From the NCBI RefSeq assembly GCF_900182785.1, contig NZ_FXTS01000008.1, positions 1 to 64,000 on the forward strand: a stretch of 64,000 nt of DNA, written 5' to 3'. This DNA is from Oceanospirillum linum (lineage in GTDB: Bacteria; Pseudomonadota; Gammaproteobacteria; Pseudomonadales; Halomonadaceae). A program made the translations under genes and the position numbers. The notes below the pieces were generated by a model that was not told the origin of the DNA, ran no database searches, and saw only the letters and a program-made list of their open reading frames with translations. This document shows positions 60,815 to 64,000 of the stretch, one piece after another. The first letter of the stretch is position 1. Every line of letters begins with the position of its first letter.

Positions 60815-62314
60815 ATGCGTTTTATAAAACCCCTTTCTACCGTACTTTTGTCATCCGTTTTAAGCCTTTCGTCTTCGGTTTTCGCTGCCGGAGAGGCGAC
60901 TTCTGCTTCTGCCCAGGTATCAGGTCAGTCTCAGCAACTAAATCGTCAGCTGTTAAATGATGTTCAAAACTTTGTTGCTGAAGATAGAGCCGCGCAGCAA
61001 GCACGTCTAAAGCTGTTTTTGCAGGATAAAACCCGTCAGGAGTCATTGCTAAGGCAGGCGAAAGAGCGCCTGCAGCGTGCGGATGATGAGCAGCTGAGAC
61101 TGAAAAACCTGTTTGATAACAATGAAGATAAATTAGCCGAGCTGGAAACGCTGTTGAAGCAGCGTACGGGTCAGTTGGGTGAAGTTTTTGGTGTCGTCAA
61201 GGAGCAGTCCGTAGAGCTTAAAGAGCATCTGCGCAGCTCTTTAGTGGGTGCCGAGTTTGCTGGTCGTGAGCAATCACTTCATTTTGCCAGTGAAAAGGCG
61301 ATCCCTACCATGGCACAGCTGCAAACTCTCTGGTTTCAGTTTCAGCATGAAATGACGCACTCAGGAACGATTAGTCGCTTTAATGCTGATGTGGCGGATA
61401 CAGACGGTCGTATTGAGAATCAGCCTGTACTCAGAGTCGGTACTTTTAATGCTGTTACCGGGAACGGTGAGTTCCTCAGCTGGCAACCGGAGCGTCAGCA
61501 GTTAAGCGTGCTGGCGGGGCAGCCGGAAGATAAATATCAGGACCAGGCTCAACGCTTTTTTGATGCGGTTTCAGACGCTGCAGACTCTCAACAAAGTGGC
61601 CACCTGTTAGTGGATGTCAGCTCGGGTCAGTTGTTGGCTCTGATCGGTCAGAAACCGGGGCTTATGGATCAGATCCGTCAAGGTGGTTCTGTTGGTTATA
61701 TTATTCTTGCCCTGGGTGTGATGGGGCTTTTGACCGCACTCTATAAGCTGGTGCGCCTGAACCTGATCCGCCATAAAATTGCCCGGCAGCTCAAGTCGGA
61801 GTTGCCGCAAAAGGATAACCCTCTGGGGCGTGTTTTGCTGGCTTGTCAGGAAAAACGTCAACAGCTGAAAGCAAATAGCCAGTCAGTTAATGATGAAGCT
61901 GCAACAAGTGCCCTTAACAGCACTTTGGATGAAGCGCTGTTAAAAGAGTTACCCGCACTGGAGTCCGGTCAGTCGATGCTGAAGCTACTGGCGGCAGCGG
62001 CTCCATTGCTGGGTCTTTTGGGTACAGTGACCGGCATGATAGGTACTTTCCAGAGTATCACGCTGTTCGGCACCAGTGATCCGAAGCTGATGGCTGGCGG
62101 AATCTCTCAGGCATTGATCACAACGGTATTTGGCCTGATCGTGGCGATTCCGATGCTGTTCAGCCATGGGGTGTTAAGCAGTCAGAGCCGTGCCTTGCTG
62201 ATGATTCTGCAGGAGAAAAGTCTCGCTCAGCTGAACCAGTTGACGGTTTGGTTGCCGACGGCAAAGCCTGACGCTGCCGAGAAAAAAACGTCTGAAGCGA
62301 CAGCGGTGAGCTAA
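60815..62314 (+). CDS. ttpC: TtpC-like energy-transduction protein (MotA/TolQ/ExbB family)
   Basis: This 499-residue protein has a signal peptide (SVLSLSSSVFA-AGE), a periplasmic coiled-coil domain (about 40-290), then three membrane helices. The MotA/TolQ/ExbB motifs are PLLGLLGTVTGMIGTFQSIT and LITTVFGLIVAIPMLFSH. TtpC is the additional ExbB-like component needed by TonB2 systems in Vibrio. ATG at 60815 was chosen because it follows the upstream stop by one base and starts the signal peptide. Confidence 0.9.
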   Translation: MRFIKPLSTVLLSSVLSLSSSVFAAGEATSASAQVSGQSQQLNRQLLNDVQNFVAEDRAAQQARLKLFLQDKTRQESLLRQAKERLQRADDEQLRLKNLFDNNEDKLAELETLLKQRTGQLGEVFGVVKEQSVELKEHLRSSLVGAEFAGREQSLHFASEKAIPTMAQLQTLWFQFQHEMTHSGTISRFNADVADTDGRIENQPVLRVGTFNAVTGNGEFLSWQPERQQLSVLAGQPEDKYQDQAQRFFDAVSDAADSQQSGHLLVDVSSGQLLALIGQKPGLMDQIRQGGSVGYIILALGVMGLLTALYKLVRLNLIRHKIARQLKSELPQKDNPLGRVLLACQEKRQQLKANSQSVNDEAATSALNSTLDEALLKELPALESGQSMLKLLAAAAPLLGLLGTVTGMIGTFQSITLFGTSDPKLMAGGISQALITTVFGLIVAIPMLFSHGVLSSQSRALLMILQEKSLAQLNQLTVWLPTAKPDAAEKKTSEATAVS

Positions 62315-62317
62315 GCC

Positions 62318-62932
62318 ATGGATGAGGTTTGGTTTTATCTGCAGCAGTTTTTTGATATTGACGCATATCAGCTGACCCTGGATCAGTTTCTTACGGCTGG
62401 TGGCTGGGTGATGCAGATTATTGTCCTGCTGTGTCTGGTGCTTTTTTGTCTGCTGGCTGAACGGTATTGGTTCTGCTTTAGCGGTTATTCACAGCTGTAC
62501 CGGCAATTATACCAAGAGCAGAAAAGCGTACTTCAGGAACACCTGAAAGAGGTAAACCCTCATCAGATCAGTGTTGCCCGTATTCAGAAAGACCCTTTGC
62601 TGAAAAGTCTGCTCTGTGATCTGCGTCTGGCCCTGAATGAGCGGCTTGGTATGATTCGCAGCCTGATCGCCCTTTGTCCGCTATTGGGCCTGTTGGGCAC
62701 CGTATCGGGCATGATTCAGGTGTTTGATGTTCTGGCGGTCAGTGGTACGGGAAACCCCCGGCTGATGGCTGCCGGTATCGCCAGTGCCACCTTGCCAACG
62801 CTGGCGGGTATGGCCGTTTCGGTAACAGGGCTTTTACTGTACAGCTACCTGAAAAGCTGGAGTGACCGGCAACAGCAGCAGTTGCACAGCCATCTGCTGC
62901 AGGATCTGCAACAACTCCCCAGGCTGTCATGA
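62318..62932 (+). CDS. exbB: ExbB2 proton-channel protein
   Basis: This 204-residue protein has three membrane helices (about 30-48, 118-140, 158-180) and the ExbB/TolQ motif LCPLLGLLGTVSGMIQVFDVL with GMAVSVTGLLLYSYL. It works with ExbD to use the proton gradient to move TonB. It begins three bases after the ttpC stop. Confidence 0.93.
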   Translation: MDEVWFYLQQFFDIDAYQLTLDQFLTAGGWVMQIIVLLCLVLFCLLAERYWFCFSGYSQLYRQLYQEQKSVLQEHLKEVNPHQISVARIQKDPLLKSLLCDLRLALNERLGMIRSLIALCPLLGLLGTVSGMIQVFDVLAVSGTGNPRLMAAGIASATLPTLAGMAVSVTGLLLYSYLKSWSDRQQQQLHSHLLQDLQQLPRLS

Positions 62933-62993
62933 TGTTAAACAGAGCCACCCCTTTATTGATCATTGCCACTGAATTTGTCACAGGAACCGCTTT

Positions 62994-63395
62994 ATGAGCC
63001 GTTTTCTCAGCCAGCAGCAGGATGAAGCTGCCATCGATATGACACCTATGCTGGATGTGGTGTTTATTATGTTGATCTTTTTTATTGTCTCTACCTCTTT
63101 TGTCCGTGAGGCGGGCATTGATGTGAACCGGCCTTCCGCTAAAACCAGTGAAGGCCAGACACAGAGCGCGGTCATGATCGCTCTGTCTCCGGAGGGTGAG
63201 GTTTGGCTGGACCGGAAAGCAACAGATCTGCGTATGGTTCGACCGACTCTGGAGCGTCTGCGCAGTGAACAGCCGGGGCTAAGTGTTGTTGTTCAGGCGG
63301 ATAGCAAAAGCACCACTGGGGATCTGGTGAAGTTGATTGATCAGTTGCGATTGGCCGGTGTGAAATATACGGTGGCGACCCGTGACGGCGAGTAA
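62994..63395 (+). CDS. exbD: ExbD2 proton-channel protein
   Basis: The single membrane helix (about 17-40) of this 133-residue protein carries the essential aspartate in MTPMLDVVFIMLIFFIVSTSFV; a periplasmic domain follows. These are hallmarks of ExbD/TolR. It lies 61 bases after exbB2. The tonB2 frame starts within its last codons. Confidence 0.94.
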   Translation: MSRFLSQQQDEAAIDMTPMLDVVFIMLIFFIVSTSFVREAGIDVNRPSAKTSEGQTQSAVMIALSPEGEVWLDRKATDLRMVRPTLERLRSEQPGLSVVVQADSKSTTGDLVKLIDQLRLAGVKYTVATRDGE

Positions 63396-64000
63396 TACTT
63401 CCTCCAACGTGAGCGCCCGTTCAGCCTCACTGCGTACCCGTCTGAAGCCCCTGCTGGTTGTGCCTGTTGGCGTACTGCTGACACTGGTATTTTTTGTGCT
63501 CCTGGCAGAGATGGTGCAGATGGATCAGATGCAGACATTACCGGAAGACAACAGCGCCGAACTCAGCCTCTTTATGCTGCAGGATGAATCTGATCTGGAG
63601 GTTCGTAAAAGAGCCCGACCAGAGCCACCGGAGCCTGCGCCAGAAAAACCGGCTATGCCTTCGGTGAGTCAGCCTCTGCAGAATATGCCGGTTACAGAGG
63701 TTCCGACTCCGGATCTGGATCTGCCGGATATCGCTGCAGAAAGTTCCTTCCAGTTGGATGTGGATATCAGTCAGTTCCAGCCCGGTGAATCGGCGATCCA
63801 GATCGCAGAAAACCCTATGCCCCTGAGCCGGGTTAATCCACGCTATCCCCGTAAGGCGTTGCGCCGGGGATTAGAAGGTCAGGTGGTTCTGGAGTTTGTT
63901 GTTGATGCTAATGGGGACGTGGTGGAAGATTCCATCAAAATCATCAGTGCTACCCCAAAAGGTTTGTTTGAACACTCCAGTGTTCGTGCCTTATCCCGCT
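63382..64000 (+). CDS. tonB: TonB2 (right end cut by the window)
   Basis: The visible 206 residues include an N-terminal membrane anchor (LLVVPVGVLLTLVFFVLLAEM), a proline/glutamate-rich linker (ARPEPPEPAPEKPAMP) and the start of the TonB C-terminal domain (LSRVNPRYPRKALRRGLEG then VVLEFVVDANGDV). TonB transmits energy to outer-membrane receptors. The likely start is a GTG at 63382, overlapping exbD; GTG at 63409 is an alternative. The stop lies beyond 64000. Confidence 0.92.
   Translation, partial: MTASNTSSNVSARSASLRTRLKPLLVVPVGVLLTLVFFVLLAEMVQMDQMQTLPEDNSAELSLFMLQDESDLEVRKRARPEPPEPAPEKPAMPSVSQPLQNMPVTEVPTPDLDLPDIAAESSFQLDVDISQFQPGESAIQIAENPMPLSRVNPRYPRKALRRGLEGQVVLEFVVDANGDVVEDSIKIISATPKGLFEHSSVRALSR

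Overview
This window looks like the chromosome of a marine gammaproteobacterium of the Oceanospirillales type. That placement is inferred from gene content: dnaX-ybaB-recR, rnd-ycgL-ycgN, a TIGR03503-like von Willebrand protein, a DUF3450/TtpC/ExbB2/ExbD2/TonB2 cluster as in vibrios and relatives, hrpA, dusA and fadD. No rRNA or tRNA gene was recognised.

Layout. 0-3 kb: the end of an OmpA-like gene, a PAS-GGDEF diguanylate cyclase and an MscS-type channel. 3-8.5 kb: DNA replication and recombination genes (dnaX, ybaB, recR) and an rnd-ycgL-ycgN cluster. dnaX carries an A9 run placed where a short gamma product could arise. 8.9-23.3 kb: a complete type I-E CRISPR-Cas locus (cas3, cas8e, cse2, cas7e, cas5e, cas6e, cas1, cas2), a short leader, and a very long array of 99 repeats and 98 spacers. 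The array shows an internal block duplication with later deletions. It ends in a degenerate repeat followed by a 60-bp REP-like tandem repeat. 23.6-31 kb: oligopeptidase B, three envelope genes ending in a von Willebrand protein, a YafJ-like amidotransferase and cysK. 31.1-35.1 kb: a flagellin with an inserted HExxH protease domain (flagellinolysin type) behind a good sigma-28 promoter, then a MoxR/CoxE-like pair. 35.2-50.2 kb: lipid metabolism (MaoC hydratase, two acyl-CoA ligases), hrpA, an MlaA-like protein, PilZ, a SpoIIE-phosphatase/STAS pair and transaldolase.

50.3-55.9 kb: dusA followed by what looks like a decayed mobile island at its 5' end. It holds an integrase remnant, a DUF4760-like protein, an overlapping three-ORF set (including an LRAT/NlpC-like protein and a PDZ-YbjQ fusion), a putative phage abortive infection membrane protein, and a KilA-N gene preceded by a structured leader resembling phage C4 antisense RNA. 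The CRISPR locus and this island are the accessory, phage-related parts of the window.

56-64 kb: metal acquisition. A near-consensus Zur box precedes a His-rich outer-membrane protein and a ZnuA/C/B-like ABC transporter. A Fur-like box precedes the DUF3450-TtpC-ExbB2-ExbD2-TonB2 operon, which runs off the right edge. The pair suggests zinc-controlled uptake next to iron-controlled energisation of outer-membrane transport.
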